Assembly (NCBI GenBank): GCA_020746875.1
Contig: JAGTJL010000012.1
Coordinates: 1,116,001-1,180,000 of the forward strand
Direction: 5' to 3'
DNA from: Rhexocercosporidium sp. MPI-PUGE-AT-0058
Taxonomy: Eukaryota > Ascomycota > Leotiomycetes > Helotiales
DNA: 64,000 nt
Of this stretch, positions 23,507 to 35,792 are shown in pieces. A model generated the notes under the pieces. The model was not told the origin of the DNA. It saw nothing but the letters and a program-made list of their open reading frames with translations, and made no database searches. The translations under genes were made by a program, and so were the position numbers. Position 1 is the first letter of the stretch; the number at the start of each line of letters is the position of its first letter.

Positions 23507-24369
23507 TCAATCACTACAAAGATCCTCAAGGATCGTGAGCATCTTCCGCTGCAGCTTCACCAATTCGCTCTCATCAATCGTCCCTTTCTCATCCGCCAGG
23601 TCAGCTGTCCCACTCGACGCGTTCGCCTCCTTCCCAATCCGTCTCACCAAGTCTGACCGAGTTCCAAAGAAAGGAACCCCAAGACTTCGCAACTTGGCGG
23701 TCATCTCTTTCACCATCTGAAGCTGGGCTTTGTACACTTTCATGTCGAACGTCTCGAGCTCTTTGGCATGGTCATCGGCGTGGTTGCTGGTGAATCCAGG
23801 TGTGACTGCACCACCAACTGCCTTTCTGGAATTCGTTAGTATGTAGCTTGTCTAGAGCTAGGAGCGACTTACAGCACATCGTCCAGTTTCTTCTGGCCTT
23901 CCTTTCTTGCCTTTTGCTTCTCAATCAACATCTCTCGCCCATTCCACCACTGCTCCTCGTGCTCCCGTTGGACTTTCATCATCTGAATAATTATTAGCAT
24001 CCGGATTCTATTTCTGGTAGGAAGCTGTAAAGAGCATACTTTTCGGATGTCATTCAGTACGCTCTCGTGCCTCGCAACGGTCTTCATCACACATCGTAGA
24101 CCAGCCGACCACTCGATGATACTGGCAGGATCAACGACATTCTTTTGAGGCGGAGGTTCTGTCGGTGTTGTTGAGCGAGGGATAGATGACACCTGTTCAG
24201 CAATTGGGGCCCATGATTGTTGAGGTTGCTGAGGTTGCTCAAAGAGAGGGGGGGCCTGGCTATGGGTAGTAAATTGAACGTGTTGCGGCTGAGCTTGTGG
24301 TGCTAGGCCAGCAAGGGTCCTCAGAATTGATGCCAAATCTGGTGGAGCTTGTTGATTGTTCGAGGCCAT
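23507..24369 (-). CDS. DUF2458-family protein
   Basis: Three exons, 24369-24040, 23982-23873 and 23825-23507, give 252 residues. Both introns are short (57 and 47 bases) with GTATGC and GTAAGT donors. The N-terminal third is low complexity, rich in Gln and Pro (PPLFEQPQQPQQSW). The conserved part has PASIIEWSAGLRCVMKTV, then a highly charged helix with MMKVQREHEEQWWNGREMLI and KARKEGQKKLDDVLKAVGG, and ends with a coiled-coil-like region (YKAQLQMVKEMTAKLRSLG and LVKLQRKMLTILEDL). The RxxLPxxW-like helical pattern and overall order match the fungal DUF2458 family, which has no established function known to me. Cytosolic or nuclear location is likely. Confidence 0.75.
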
Positions 24370-24944
24370 ATCGTAGTTGGCAACGTCGGGTATCTCACTC
24401 TAGGGGATGCGTCAACCCCTCTTCCAAAGGCTTGCTCGTTCACACAAGCAATGAACTTTTGGTCTTTGATTCAGAAGCCTCTGCCCGGCCAAAAGATTTG
24501 ACGTTGAAATATGTAGAGGTGATGGACATTCGAGATGCTCCTGGTGAAGAGGTGGAGTGACAAAGGAATCGGCACTAAGAATAAGCGACCTCCAGTATCA
24601 AAACACCGACGCTTTTGCGGTTAATATGAGCCATGATGAGAGGTCTTCAAGAAAACTGTATATGGAAAATTCTATGAGGTCTTTTATGAAAGGCACGATA
24701 AGTAGTTTAGGGAACACTTGCTAATGAGACAGATGCGATATCATTGGTAGAATAACAGCATCATTATGAGAAGCGGGTACTTCCGCACCGCGCTAAAATG
24801 CATCCATCATCGAACGCCAAAAAATCTCCTTGATGTGCATGGGAAGGAAGGCCATCCTTTCAGCAAATGTAAAAATACCAACCACCACCAATCTGCCCCT
24901 TGCATTCCCCAGGCGTAAATCAACTGGGCTTTAATATCGCCACC
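24370..24944. other. Intergenic region between divergent genes
   Basis: This 575-base region is shared by the DUF2458 gene and the Cox14-like gene and should contain both promoters. No gene or distinct repeat was recognised. Confidence 0.5.
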
Positions 24945-25859
24945 ATGCCACGATCAGCGACAGATGCCACGCGCTTCACCTCAACAATTCCCCATCAATC
25001 GAAAGCACAGCTCCCCTCGAAAGGCAATCCGCCCCGGAAGCCCGCACCAGCACCTTCGCCGAAGGGGGAGACGCCCCAGCAGAAGGTTAGACGGTTAAGA
25101 GCTGCTGCGGATGCTGCTCGAGATGCTCAGATCACGACATTCGACAAGGTGGTTATTAGGGGGCGCGTATGGGCGGATCGGGCACATAAGTTCGTGACGC
25201 TGAGTTTGATTGCTGCTACAGGTACGGCCTACATTCCCCAAGCTTACACCAATCGAGTTTTGGGTGTAAGTATTAGACTAGGAGCTAATTGGTGATATGC
25301 AGTGGTTGCTGGAGGTGTTACAGTCTATGCTCTGGGCGACATGATGATCTACAACCGGAAAAAGCGCGCCCAATTCTTCGAGGAACAGAAAGCTATTCAC
25401 GCGAATGCAATCTACAAAGCGAGGCTGGCCATCGATGCTGGTACTGCTACGGAGGAGGATATCAAGTTTATAAGTCGGGAAGATGAGCATGCTGCGCAGT
25501 TAGAGGCTTTGGCGCGGGCGAAGACGGAGAAGAAGGGTATTTTCAAGAGGGGAAAGGAATGGCTGTTTTCTGGATTGAAGAAGGAGGAAGAGGGCGATAA
25601 TGTAGGGAGCAGTGAGAGGAGATTGGGCTATGAGGCTTTGAGTGAGGAGGACGATTCTCTGGGTGAGAGGGAGAGCGATATTGTAAGGGCGATTGAGGAT
25701 AAGAAGATGGCTATCTCGACGAAGGCTAAGCAGGCTTTTGCGGACGAGAAGGAGAGACAGAGAACAGGCGGCCCACTGGATCGAATAGGGACGAAGCCCC
25801 AGGATGATGACGATGAACAGAAACCTAGAAGCTGGACGTCGTTCTTGGGAAGACGATGA
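24945..25859 (+). CDS. Cox14-like cytochrome c oxidase assembly factor
   Basis: Exons 24945-25221 and 25303-25859 surround an 81-base intron (GTACGG...ATATGCAG), giving 277 residues. An upstream in-frame ATG at 24900 exists, but the chosen Met begins the family's usual start, MPRSATDATRFTSTIPH. The conserved core is GETPQQKVRRLRAAADAAR, then a single transmembrane segment formed across the splice junction (TLSLIAATG joined to VVAGGVTVYALGDM) and IYNRKKRAQFFEEQK. This is the fungal 'cytochrome oxidase c assembly' domain related to yeast Cox14, an inner-membrane protein that stabilises newly made Cox1. The charged C-terminal extension (about 170 residues, with a possible coiled coil) is much longer than in yeast Cox14 but common in filamentous fungi. 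Confidence 0.82.
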
Positions 25860-26258
25860 GCAGGGAGGAGGATTTTTGGATTCTGTAAGATTGTATCATA
25901 CATGGTATTATAAGGGAAGAGGTGCTTGCATAGGATGGGCGTCTGTTTGATTATCTCCTGTATAATGGAGGTCGAAATGACCAAATCAACACTCAACTTG
26001 TGGCAGCTTGGGTTTGTGGCTTCGGAGTTAAGATGACGTTCTGGTTTCTATGTTGGTCTGATGTACTATTCTTTTCTTGGTTCTCATGCGAGTTTTGGTA
26101 TCATCCCTTGCAATTTTTCAGGGGACGCGGTATTGGACTTCTCTGAGCAGCCCAGACGTCATACAGCTCTGTCTCGACGATGGAGTGGTTGTTGATCCTC
26201 AAGTGATGGTCGATTACTTGCTTGCCCGCTAGCAACTTGCAGATATTTCGCGTTACTC
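25860..26258. other. Intergenic region (convergent 3' ends)
   Basis: This short region lies between the 3' ends of the Cox14-like gene and the SNF2-type gene. Nothing is recognised beyond expected 3' UTR sequence. Confidence 0.5.
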
Positions 26259-29200
26259 CTACTTCAAATTCAACATGAACTTCAAGTCCTAGAAAGAGTC
26301 AGCATGCACATATTTTCCTGGGCTCAATCACGAACCTCTAATGAACCCGAATCGCTATTCGCACCATCGAGGGTAAACTTTGCCAGGCTTCGCTTCCTTC
26401 TTTGCATGTTTTGTATGTTCTACAAGTTCTGTTAGTGATATGAGGATATCCAGGGCGTTTGAGCTCATGAATACCTGCTCGATGGTTGCTTGCATGGAGT
26501 ATCTTATGACGGTCACGGTACGAGTTTGGCCCATACGAAGCGCGCGGGCGATGGCTTGTTCTTCCACTGACGGGTTCCATTGCGGCTCTATTATATGAAC
26601 ACGATTCGCTAAAGCCAGATTGAGCCTTTATACAAAGTCAGTATGAGGACTCATTAGCACAGCAGGGAGACCAACCCGACAGAACCTGTTTGTATTGACA
26701 TGAGTAGAACGGAAACTTCGGGATCGTTTCGGAAGCTTTCCAGAGCCGCAAGTCTTTGCTCGTAGCCCACTCGCCCATCGATGCGAACTGATCTTATGTT
26801 GTTCCGGGCTAAAAGAGTCTCGAGAAGGTCTAAAGTCAATGTCCAGTACGAGAAAACAAGACTATTCAAAATTAGACTAGTGTAATGATCTGGTGGCGAA
26901 AGAGAGTTGTTCTTACCTTTTACTGCCTGGCGGTTCTAGTTTGAGGTTCTCTAGTACTGCCGCTAGCTTGGTCGATGGCTGTTTTGAAGCTGGCCCAGGA
27001 CTAAAGACAGGACTGGAAAATGCTCCATGTTGTACTGCGTCTTTACCGACCAGTGAATTGAGCGGAATCGGTAACGCGAAAGAAGTAGGGTTCGAAGGAG
27101 CAGGAAAGACCATCCTACCGCATTCTGGACAAGCCTGATTCTTGTTCAGCATCGCTAAGTTTTCTTGCTGCGAACCTTGACAATACTCGCAGACTGAATC
27201 CGAGTCCGATTCTGGAAAGGCGCCTAGTGGTAGCTGTTCGACTTGGATCATGGTTCCATGGTTGCAGAGACGTCGAAGTTTCATGACCATAGTGAAGAGG
27301 ATGGCGTATTTTCTTCTCTTTGACTGGTTGCTTACTATATTGTCAAGATCATCTTGCATTCGTATCAAGACTTCATCGTAGCGCTTCTTCTCATCTTTTG
27401 AGAGTGATATTTTGACCTCCTGGTAGCATGGCTCTGGCAGCTGAAGATACCTCTGGTCTCGTCGTAAACAAATTCCGCGAAGCAAAACATGTAGTGTTTT
27501 TACTCGCTTCAGGTTATCCTTGCTCAAAGGATCCAGGATGTACTGTTGAAAGACCGGCCGTCGACTAAAAGGCTCGCAGTGAAGGAACTTCAGAAGAGAA
27601 AGCAGGTCATCCAGGCGGTTCTGAATTGGCGTACCAGTCAAGCACCAACGGCGTTGTGCAGATAGTCCTTCGCATGCTAGAAACTGCTGCGAGGATTGAT
27701 TTCGTATCCAGTGAGCTAGTTTTGGCGTCAGAGTGAATTTCTTGGAGGGCCAAATTGAATCCTTTTTCTGCTCATACCTTCGTCTAAAACCACTCTGAAC
27801 CAAGCTATCTTCTGAAGAATTCTAGCTCCTTTGCAATCAGCAACCAGAGTTGCATATGTTGTTAGGACAATGTCATGTTCAACGATTTTTTGGGGCAGTT
27901 TCGGTCTACCATCTCCATGAAAAACCACGTAGTTCAGTGCGCCGTCATGCAGGTGACTATTGCACATATTAGTCTCGAGGGAACTATATGGTGGGTTGGT
28001 CGGTGTCAGATGATGACTTACGTTGCTATCTCTCTCTTCCATCCATCCAAGACTTCTAGTACAAGTCAAATACCAGTAACGAAAATTGGGTGGGAGAGGT
28101 CACTTACGAATTGATGTGACAATGACTAATGTTGCCCTGCTCACTAAGATTGGAGCAGAGGTCATTCCACTTAAAACCTTGCTTTCTATAGCCTTCTGGT
28201 ACATAGCTGAAGCAAGCTTTGAAGAAAGTATTGCCGATAAAATAGAAAGAGTTTTCCCCAGTCCCATAACGTCAGCGAGAATCCCACCTACTGCATAAGA
28301 TGGAATTTGGTCCAGAGTTCTGGGCAGTGTGGAGTCAATATTACCCTAATTGTCAAGCAGTGGGTCAGGTAGACGAACGAGATTCCGATCAGTCGACGGA
28401 GCTCAGCAGCTCTTGATTGACACTGATGATGATCTTCATGCTGTCGGATAAAAGCTAGCGCAATCGTTTGATGTCTATCAAACTGTCAGGTAGGCCTGAA
28501 TATAGAGGTGTATATATTTACTTACTGCTTCAAGGGAGTCAATATTCCGTCAGGTATCCCTACGTTGGTGTCGGTGTTCAGAAGTGGCACATCCTCTAGT
28601 GATGCCAAAACTCCTTCGACTTCGTCCGAGAGACTTTTTGCCCGTATGTCAGAGTCGCTGAGTCCAATCAGATCCGTCAGATATGATTTTTTGTTATCCG
28701 GGTAGAAGTATTGTGGGTTGTAGTACTGGATCCCATCTTCGAGGAAACACGGATGTTGAAGAAATGTTGATCCACTCGCAAGTGCTTCCCCAACATTGTC
28801 GGCTTCATCCTCTAGGCCAAAGACGTTTATAGAAAGAATAAAGATGCCCTTCAAGTCGGTACTTGAAGTTGCTTGGTTCAAGACATTCGTGTCTATCACA
28901 GCTTTGACGGTGCACGATACGCACTTTTCCAGCATTCGAAGGGCGATTGAAGTTACGCTATCAAGCCGGGCAAACACTCCAATTCCGGTTGATAGGACTC
29001 CATGGTAGTCGTCCTGCTTAACTATCTCGAAGGTCCGAAACTTCTCTTGGATACTCAAGATAGACTCTCCATGAAGCTTATTGCTGTTTGGGAGAAGAAG
29101 TGCCTGAGTTTCGCACAACTAGTCATGTAAGCTGCTGTCTTCCAGATATATGTGAGCCATACTGCACCGTAACAGATTTCGGGGTTGTTAGCAGTCACTT

Positions 29201-29516
29201 GTGCTAATATTTGACTTGCAAGGGTTGGAAATTCTGTTAAGGCTCTCGAAGGGCCTGATAGATTTGGAACTTCCAAATCCGAGGCTGAGTCCGAGGTTAT
29301 ATCCCTTATCTCGCACTCTGGGCTTTGCGAGTCTCTTAATTCAAGGAATGCACCATAATTCCCATCACTGCCAGGGGCAGTAATACCTGGTGATTCGTGA
29401 GTAGGGAAGTTGCCCGGATCTAGTCGCGCTCTTTTAATTCTGCCTTGCGTTAATTGATCCGAGAACGAGTTTTCGATTACAAAAGCCTGATTGTGCTTTT
29501 GGTATGGTGAATTCAT
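26259..29516 (-). CDS. SNF2-family DNA-dependent ATPase (HLTF/Rad5-like, without canonical RING)
   Basis: Eleven exons (29516-29163, 29118-28526, 28474-28379, 28319-28108, 28055-28022, 27956-27778, 27715-26917, 26861-26676, 26625-26475, 26419-26336, 26288-26259) give 905 residues with every phase matching. An N-terminal ~310-residue region contains FILSINVFGLEDEADNVG, as in HLTF-like proteins. The helicase core shows the HQ motif (LKQHQTIALAFIRQHEDHH), Walker A (ADVMGLGKT, Lys ~370), LDEAHWIRN (DEAH, split by an intron), RRWCLTGTPIQNRLDDL, and in the C-lobe HIIEPQWNPSVEEQAIARAL with RMGQTRTV. Where Rad5/HLTF carry a RING finger, only CEYC and CPEC pairs remain. Two introns (28320-28378 and 26289-26335) use GTTCGT donors. 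The second adds a 10-codon last exon. Such proteins remodel chromatin or stalled forks; the role here is unknown. Confidence 0.85.
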
Positions 29517-29982
29517 GATGCGACCTTGAACAGCGAGACATAAACAACTAACTCAACTCAGTCGACACTTCTCAGAGGGTATTGCGTTCCAAGTGACCGA
29601 TGCGTTGGTGTCTACTTGTAGATTGCTAGCGGGGTTGAGGAAACCAAATGGGAAAGTCAGCCTATACCATATACAGAGAAAGGCTCCTCCTCAAGCTTCT
29701 ATCACAATTGGAAATACGCCTTGGGCTTCGAATCCTTTGCAGCACATTTTAGAGACGTATAGAAGGAATGATTGGTTACTACTGTGTGGTTACTCAGCCT
29801 GGCATAGCCGCTCGCTGCCTCCCACTGCCACCACGCCCGACTGCGCCCTGGCTTGAGCGGGGCTTGGGATCGCTGAACTGTCAACTCCTTCCTCGAAATC
29901 GCCATCGACCTTGCACAAGTCCTATCACTCCACCGTGGATTACCTGATTTGACTACTATGTGACGTTAAAGAAATCAAAATC
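29517..29982. promoter_or_regulatory. Shared upstream region of the SNF2-type and NLR-like genes
   Basis: The two genes start 466 bases apart and are transcribed away from each other, so their promoters must lie here. No canonical TATA box or known binding site stands out. A GC-rich stretch occurs at 29810-29875. Co-regulation is possible but is inference from geometry only. Confidence 0.5.
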
Positions 29983-32900
29983 ATGGATACTGCTTTCGAA
30001 AAGGCTGTTGAAAGGTTCAGAGGGGGCCTTACGAAGCGCCAGCAAGAGCAATTCTTTGGCTGCAAAAAGCAAGACGTCGAAAGAATCATACAAGATATTC
30101 AGAGTCGCCATGGAGCCCAAAAGAGACTCAAATCTATGCGGAGAGTGTCAAAGTTCATCGAAGCAATGTCTCAATTGGGTCAAGTTATTGAAGTGTTTTT
30201 GAATGTGCACAACAGTGTTGCTTTTGTATGGGTGAGTTCTAATTACCTGGAAGTGGAGAGACGCACCACGAGCTAAACAGTACTTCAAAGGGTCCGATTA
30301 AGTTCATTCTTGTAGTAAGTCACTTACGAGCAATGGTTTCAGCCCTGACGTTTATAGGCGGCAAGTACTTGGGTCGAAACCCTAGATTTACTCCTTGAAA
30401 CTTATGCGGAGATCGGTGAAGCTCTTCCTGGCCTAACACAGTACACCACACTGTACAGCAAGTATCCATCTATTCAAAATCATCTTGAGAACTACTATCT
30501 CGATGTTCTTGAGTTCAACAAAAATGCTCTCGAGGTTTTTGCCCGACCAGGTATGGTGTCTTCTTCCAAGATGTTATAGAAGGACAAAAACTGAGAATAA
30601 TTGCATTCAGGCTGGAAGTCTGTCTTCCACTCTTCTTGGAGAACTTTCAGATCCCAATTCGGACCAATCCTGAGCAATTTCAAACGTCATCGACAGCTAT
30701 TGGCGGACGAAAAGACGACTGCACTCATGTCAGAGGTGCAAGACCTTCATCACCATGCCGAGGAAAGATTCAATTCGCTTGAGAGTGAAATAACCGCAAG
30801 GCATGAAAGAGAAGTGGAAAAAGAGGTTGCCGAATTAGAAGAAAGCCGACAGCGACAGCGACGCATTGTCCAAAGGAAGCTCGATGCCCCGGACTCTCTT
30901 AAGGACCATGAGCACGCTTGTGGTATGCGGGAAATAGGCAACTCTGGTGATTGGATTATCCGTGATTCAAAGTATCAGAAATGGGCTGAGCTGGATACCT
31001 ATACAAGCAAATGGTTGTACCTCAACGGTATCCCCGGTGTTGGTAAGTAATGAATTCAAGGTATGCCTTCTGTCCCAGCAAGCTAACGTGAATCTCTTAG
31101 GCAAGACTATTCTTGCCTCCAGAATTATTGATCATCTCAAGGGCCTTCAAACCAAGAGCAAAGATTCTGGTCGGAGCTTCCCAGTGATTTATTTCTATTT
31201 CAAGCATCTTCACGAAAAAAAGAGGCAAATGTCGCATCTCGTCTTGAGTCTCTTGTCACAGCTAGGGGACCAAGATAGCACTGTCTTAGACCTTTTCTAC
31301 AAGGAAGTATGCTTGCTGGGCCAGCAACAACTCTCACCCCAAAGATTATGTGAGCTAGCGTCTACAGCTCTTCGAGCCCAGCGAAGATGCTTCATAGTAG
31401 TCGATGGCTTGGATGAGTGTGGAAGGGATCCCCCCGATAGCACAACGCGTGAAGCAGTAGAAGTACTCAAATGGTTCGAAGACTTGATGATACCCGGAGA
31501 AGAAGCAACGTCAGAGACAGACAATGTGTGTATCCGGCTACTCATCTCCGGCCAGCGAGATGGAAGCATAGAGCAGAGACTAGAATCAGTCCCCTCTATT
31601 CAATTAGAAATGGCGGCTGGACATGGCGAGGACATCAAGTCCTATGCAAGTGTAGAAGCAAGGAAGATATGCCAACAATTCTCCTCCTCGCTGGATGTTG
31701 AGCAAGACCTCGTCCAGAAAGTCGTGACGAGGGCCAAAGGTCCGTATCTCAGCACCACTAGCACATTAAATATGCCAGGTGCAATTTTCTGATGACGCCA
31801 AAGGCATGTTCCTGTTTGCGAAGGTTGTCCTGGATAATTTAAGCGACCAAATTTCCGCTTTTGATTTCGAAGCTGAGATGAGGGCCGAAAACTTCCCGGA
31901 GGGACTTGACAAAGCGCAAGTCTCACTGAATACACAATAACTCGCAGATCTCATATTGACTTAAATACAGATACGAGCGGGTTGTGAAGCGCATTCTGAA
32001 AAATCGTGTTAAACCGGAGAGGCTTGCAGCACAACATATTCTTGGATGGGTAATATGTGCCCAGCGCCCATTGCGTTGGAGGGAGATACAGAGCAGATTC
32101 TGCATTGATCCGAGCACAGAAACTGCAAACGCTCAGAAGAAGCCCATTAAATCTTGCAAGCGTCTCTGTGGGTCATTGGTGGAGGTACAAACTGTGGAGC
32201 CTATTGGTGGGCTTAAGTCAGAGGGCGAGGTTGAGATTGAGATTGTGCACCCATCGGCAAAAGAGTACGTGATTTGTTACAGCGATGTCGGTCCTTTTAA
32301 CTCTCCTCACATGGTATCTTCCAGTGAGCCATTCATTCTTGGTCTTCAAGGCACTTTAAGACGCAGCTAATGAACAACGTAGATACCTCGTCCATACCGG
32401 AGCAATTTGTCTAGCTACAGAAAATGCTAAGATGGCATTGTTTTGCACGCAATATCTGACTTCTACCCCATTTCAGATCAGCCTGGAGAGCAAAATTCAG
32501 ACTTGTGCCTTGACAGGATATTATGGCTTCCATGACTACGCGGTAGCATTCTGGTGGCACCATGTTGACAAAGCCGTGGATATAAGCGAAGACCTTCCCC
32601 TTGAGACTTTTCGCAGCGTTCTGAAATCCGTCGCAAAATTACTGAGAAAATCTCAGTCAAAAAGGGAAAACTCACGGGATGATCCAGGAGATCTTGAGAC
32701 AATCGTCAAACAGTTCCGTGAACTACCCAGAAATTCTCGAGATCGACAGAAAGTGCTAGGGCCGCTAGGCATTGAGATATCTACCGGACTCGTGAGGGAT
32801 GCCATCGAAGCACTACGCAGCAAAGAGATCCATAGCAACACCATACCACTGTATGGACCAATTCGATACAAATGCCCCAAACCTTGGTGTCAGTTGTTCG

Positions 32901-34486
32901 CCACGGGATTTGTGGAAGCCGGCCAACGTAAAGACCATGTGAACGAGCACGAGAGACCATTCCGTTGCGATACAGAAGGCTGCTTTCAAGCAGAAATCGG
33001 GTTCTCAACAGGGTATGGACTTAGACAGCACATCAAGAAGCATCACACAGAGCCAGAAATTGTCCTATTCCCCAAGTCAACTCGCTTTCCCAAGCCAACC
33101 GACTCTCGCCCTGACTCTCGCAAGGACAACCCATCGATATGGGCAACTATTAGAAACGACGATCTGAACGGTGTTAAGAACTGGATGGCAACGAGGAAGA
33201 GTGCGCATGAAGTAATGAAGACAGAATTTATGGCTCAAACGCCGCTACTAATAGCCGTTGAGTTAAGGCATCTGCGCATCTGCAAGTACCTTCTGGCGAA
33301 CGGTGCAGATGTGAACTATCCGCATGTTTTCGAGGATGAATATGAGTACGTGTTGCATGCGGCAGTAAGACAAGACGACCTCAATATGACTAACCTGTTA
33401 TTGGACCAAGAGATCCTCAAAGGTGATCTCCGGGAGCAAGAACTTACAGCATTGCAGCTGGCAGCAAAAATGGGTCATCACCGTCTGCTTGCGTCTTTCA
33501 AAACGAAGAAACCCGAATTCTTTGATTTTACCGCCTGCCTGCACCAGGCAGTTGAGCACGACCGCAGTGACACAGTTCAGGAGCTAATGAAGCTGAAGGA
33601 TGACAACATTGATCTCCCTCTCACGCCGAGGCTCATCAATAATCTGGGCTGTGTCTCGGATAGCATGATAAGATTATTGATGTCCTTCTCCTGGCAGTCC
33701 GGAACCACAATGACTTATGAAGCTTGTCGCTTCGGGACAAACGTTGGGTTGATTCATCGTTTGCTCGCTTTAAGTGACGACCCAATCCAGCTGAATCAGG
33801 CCACACTCGATGTTGCGGATGCCAGAGGATTCCATTCCGTGGTCTCGGCTATTCTTGCATCGAAAAATCTTCCCCCCAGTACAAAGGCACACTATTCTCT
33901 TTCTCCAGGAAATCTCATGGGCTACCACTTGGACGCACTCAGGGCCTGCCTAACGGATCATCCACACTTATTGACTCGAGCCGATGTCAATGGGACCACT
34001 CTCCTACACAACGCGATTCTCGCAGCGAAGGTCGAGATGGTCAAGCTTCTTCTTGAAATGGATGTCGATGTCAATGCTCGACCCAAGAGCTACCCACATG
34101 ACTGGGGGCCGTTCTTTAGTCTCGATGCGACTTTCTTTACACCGTTGGTCTTGGCTTTGGCATTTCTTGATCGTTGGGAAAGAGATTCATCTGCTCTGAT
34201 TTGCAAGCATCTCGCAAAGGATGAGAGGGTGAAGCTTTCCTTTTTGAGTACATCGATTGCACAGAAATGTCTCGCAACGGCTCTCAAGCACCAGGACTCC
34301 GAGCTCCTACTTCTGCTAGTCAAGAGGGACCTTTTGAACTTGTCTTCATCCGTGGGAAGGTCTCCAAGAAGAGAGAATGTACTAGCAACGGTGCTACATC
34401 GGAATGCCTATACACTGATGACACTGAGAGGCGATGAGGTGGCCTTCGGACACATGCTACGTGGTTTTGCCAAAGGGGTAACTTAG
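29983..34486 (+). CDS. NLR-like protein: N-terminal helical domain, NACHT, C2H2 fingers, ankyrin-like repeats
   Basis: Eight exons (29983-30231, 30291-30314, 30358-30550, 30611-31042, 31101-31739, 31804-31915, 31971-32264, 32383-34486) give 1348 residues. Exon 2 is a 24-base microexon encoding GPIKFILV, and the intron after exon 6 is GC-AG (GCAAGT donor). The N-terminal ~190 residues (AFEKAVERFRGGLT..., FVWGPIKFILVAAS, YYLDVLEFNKNALEVF) match the helical domain found in front of many fungal STAND proteins (DUF7708 type). A coiled coil follows. The NACHT has Walker A GIPGVGKT (295-302), split by an intron, and Walker B CFIVVDGLDECG (396-407). Two C2H2 fingers lie at about 812-869, then ankyrin-like repeats such as TPLLIAVELRHLRICKYLL. 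Fungal NLRs of this class are linked to non-self recognition, but no function is proven here. Confidence 0.88.
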
Positions 34487-35792
34487 TTAGATCCATTCAC
34501 GATTGCATTAAACAATAAACTACTGGAATGATCTCGTTGCCTCTCTATATCGGAGGCCAACTGCAAGACTGGAAGGCATGCTTCCTATGTTCTCCTCATT
34601 CAATACTTGTGCACGTCATCAAAAGAAATTGTTCACAATTCTGAGCGATCCAGTCTATTTCACCCACAGGCCGGACGTTATTAATAAGACGTAATCTTAC
34701 AATGTGCGGAAGGCATCTGGTTCTCACTTCGTCAATCCTTCCTATCTGTAGTCGAGCTCCTTGTAACATCACCAAAATGACAAGTTACAATTTCCCACTC
34801 TTTTGGGTCCACCCAAAACTGACCATGGGCAGTATTCCCAGACAAACTTCTCCAAAATCAAGCGGATCAGCAAATTTCTACCATCGAGATCTTCTTTCCG
34901 CCCATTCAGGTCTAACTCACTCCACACCATTAAAGTTAAGATAAACTTTCCAGTTCTGAAACAGGAATCAACCCTGGTTGATATTGAGCCAGTGCGTATA
35001 CAGAACGACTGGCACCGCCTCCAAAAACATAAATGTATCTTTCGTGAGCAAGGAAATCAACACAGTCTCTACCACAAGGGTGCCAAAGGGCTATGTGATG
35101 ACTGTAGCTTTCCACCGAACGAAAGATCCCACGTATCAAAATTAGAAGCAAAGTTCCGTATAGCATGATGCAAAGCGTGCGGACTTCTGGAGTGAGCATA
35201 TTAGATTTCGCACGCCCATCGCATCAGATAATGCTCCCAAGTTCTTTCCCTTTCGAGGGCTACACGTACTTCTCATCTCTCCACTTGGGATTTAGCTTCT
35301 CTTTGAAAGAGCGTACTAAGACTTGAGTGAAAACATTAAGACACTATCTCTCCTAGCCTTGAAGAATGAGAGTAGCATTAGGCTGAAAATTTCCCGAACC
35401 TTCCTTCTTCTCGTGGGTGTCCTTGAGCTAGCATAATAGGCTTTCTGGGCTTCTCGCCAGTAGCTGCTGCCCTGTCTCCGTGGGGCGTAAACAACCTCCT
35501 GTCGGATTTGAGTACGAATGCACACATCACAATGTAGAAGCTGGTGGCGAGATTTGACAATGTAAATAGACAGAGATATAATGAAATAAGATTAGAAAGT
35601 TCTTCTCAACAATTGCTTTCTATACGAGCCTGCTTGGCAGGCGACTCAGCTCACTACGCCATATGTCCATAAAGTCCAACGCCAGACACATGCAATAATA
35701 ACCCTTCCTCCCTAGAACGACCCATGAGAAGCAAAGCCGTAATCATAGCCAGAGCACTGCACCCCCACGGAGTGCAAATGGCGTACCAACAA
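34487..35792. other. Intergenic region (convergent 3' ends)
   Basis: This 1.3 kb lies between the NLR-like gene and CKB1, whose 3' ends face each other. Only short frames without family signatures were found. No repeat or RNA gene was recognised. Confidence 0.5.

Noticed and set aside
28100..28530. Suspected frameshifts making the SNF2-type gene a pseudogene
   Set aside because: All breaks are resolved by introns with acceptors GATAG, CCCAG and CTAG and donors GTAAGT/GTTCGT. The final model is an exact multiple of three with all helicase motifs.
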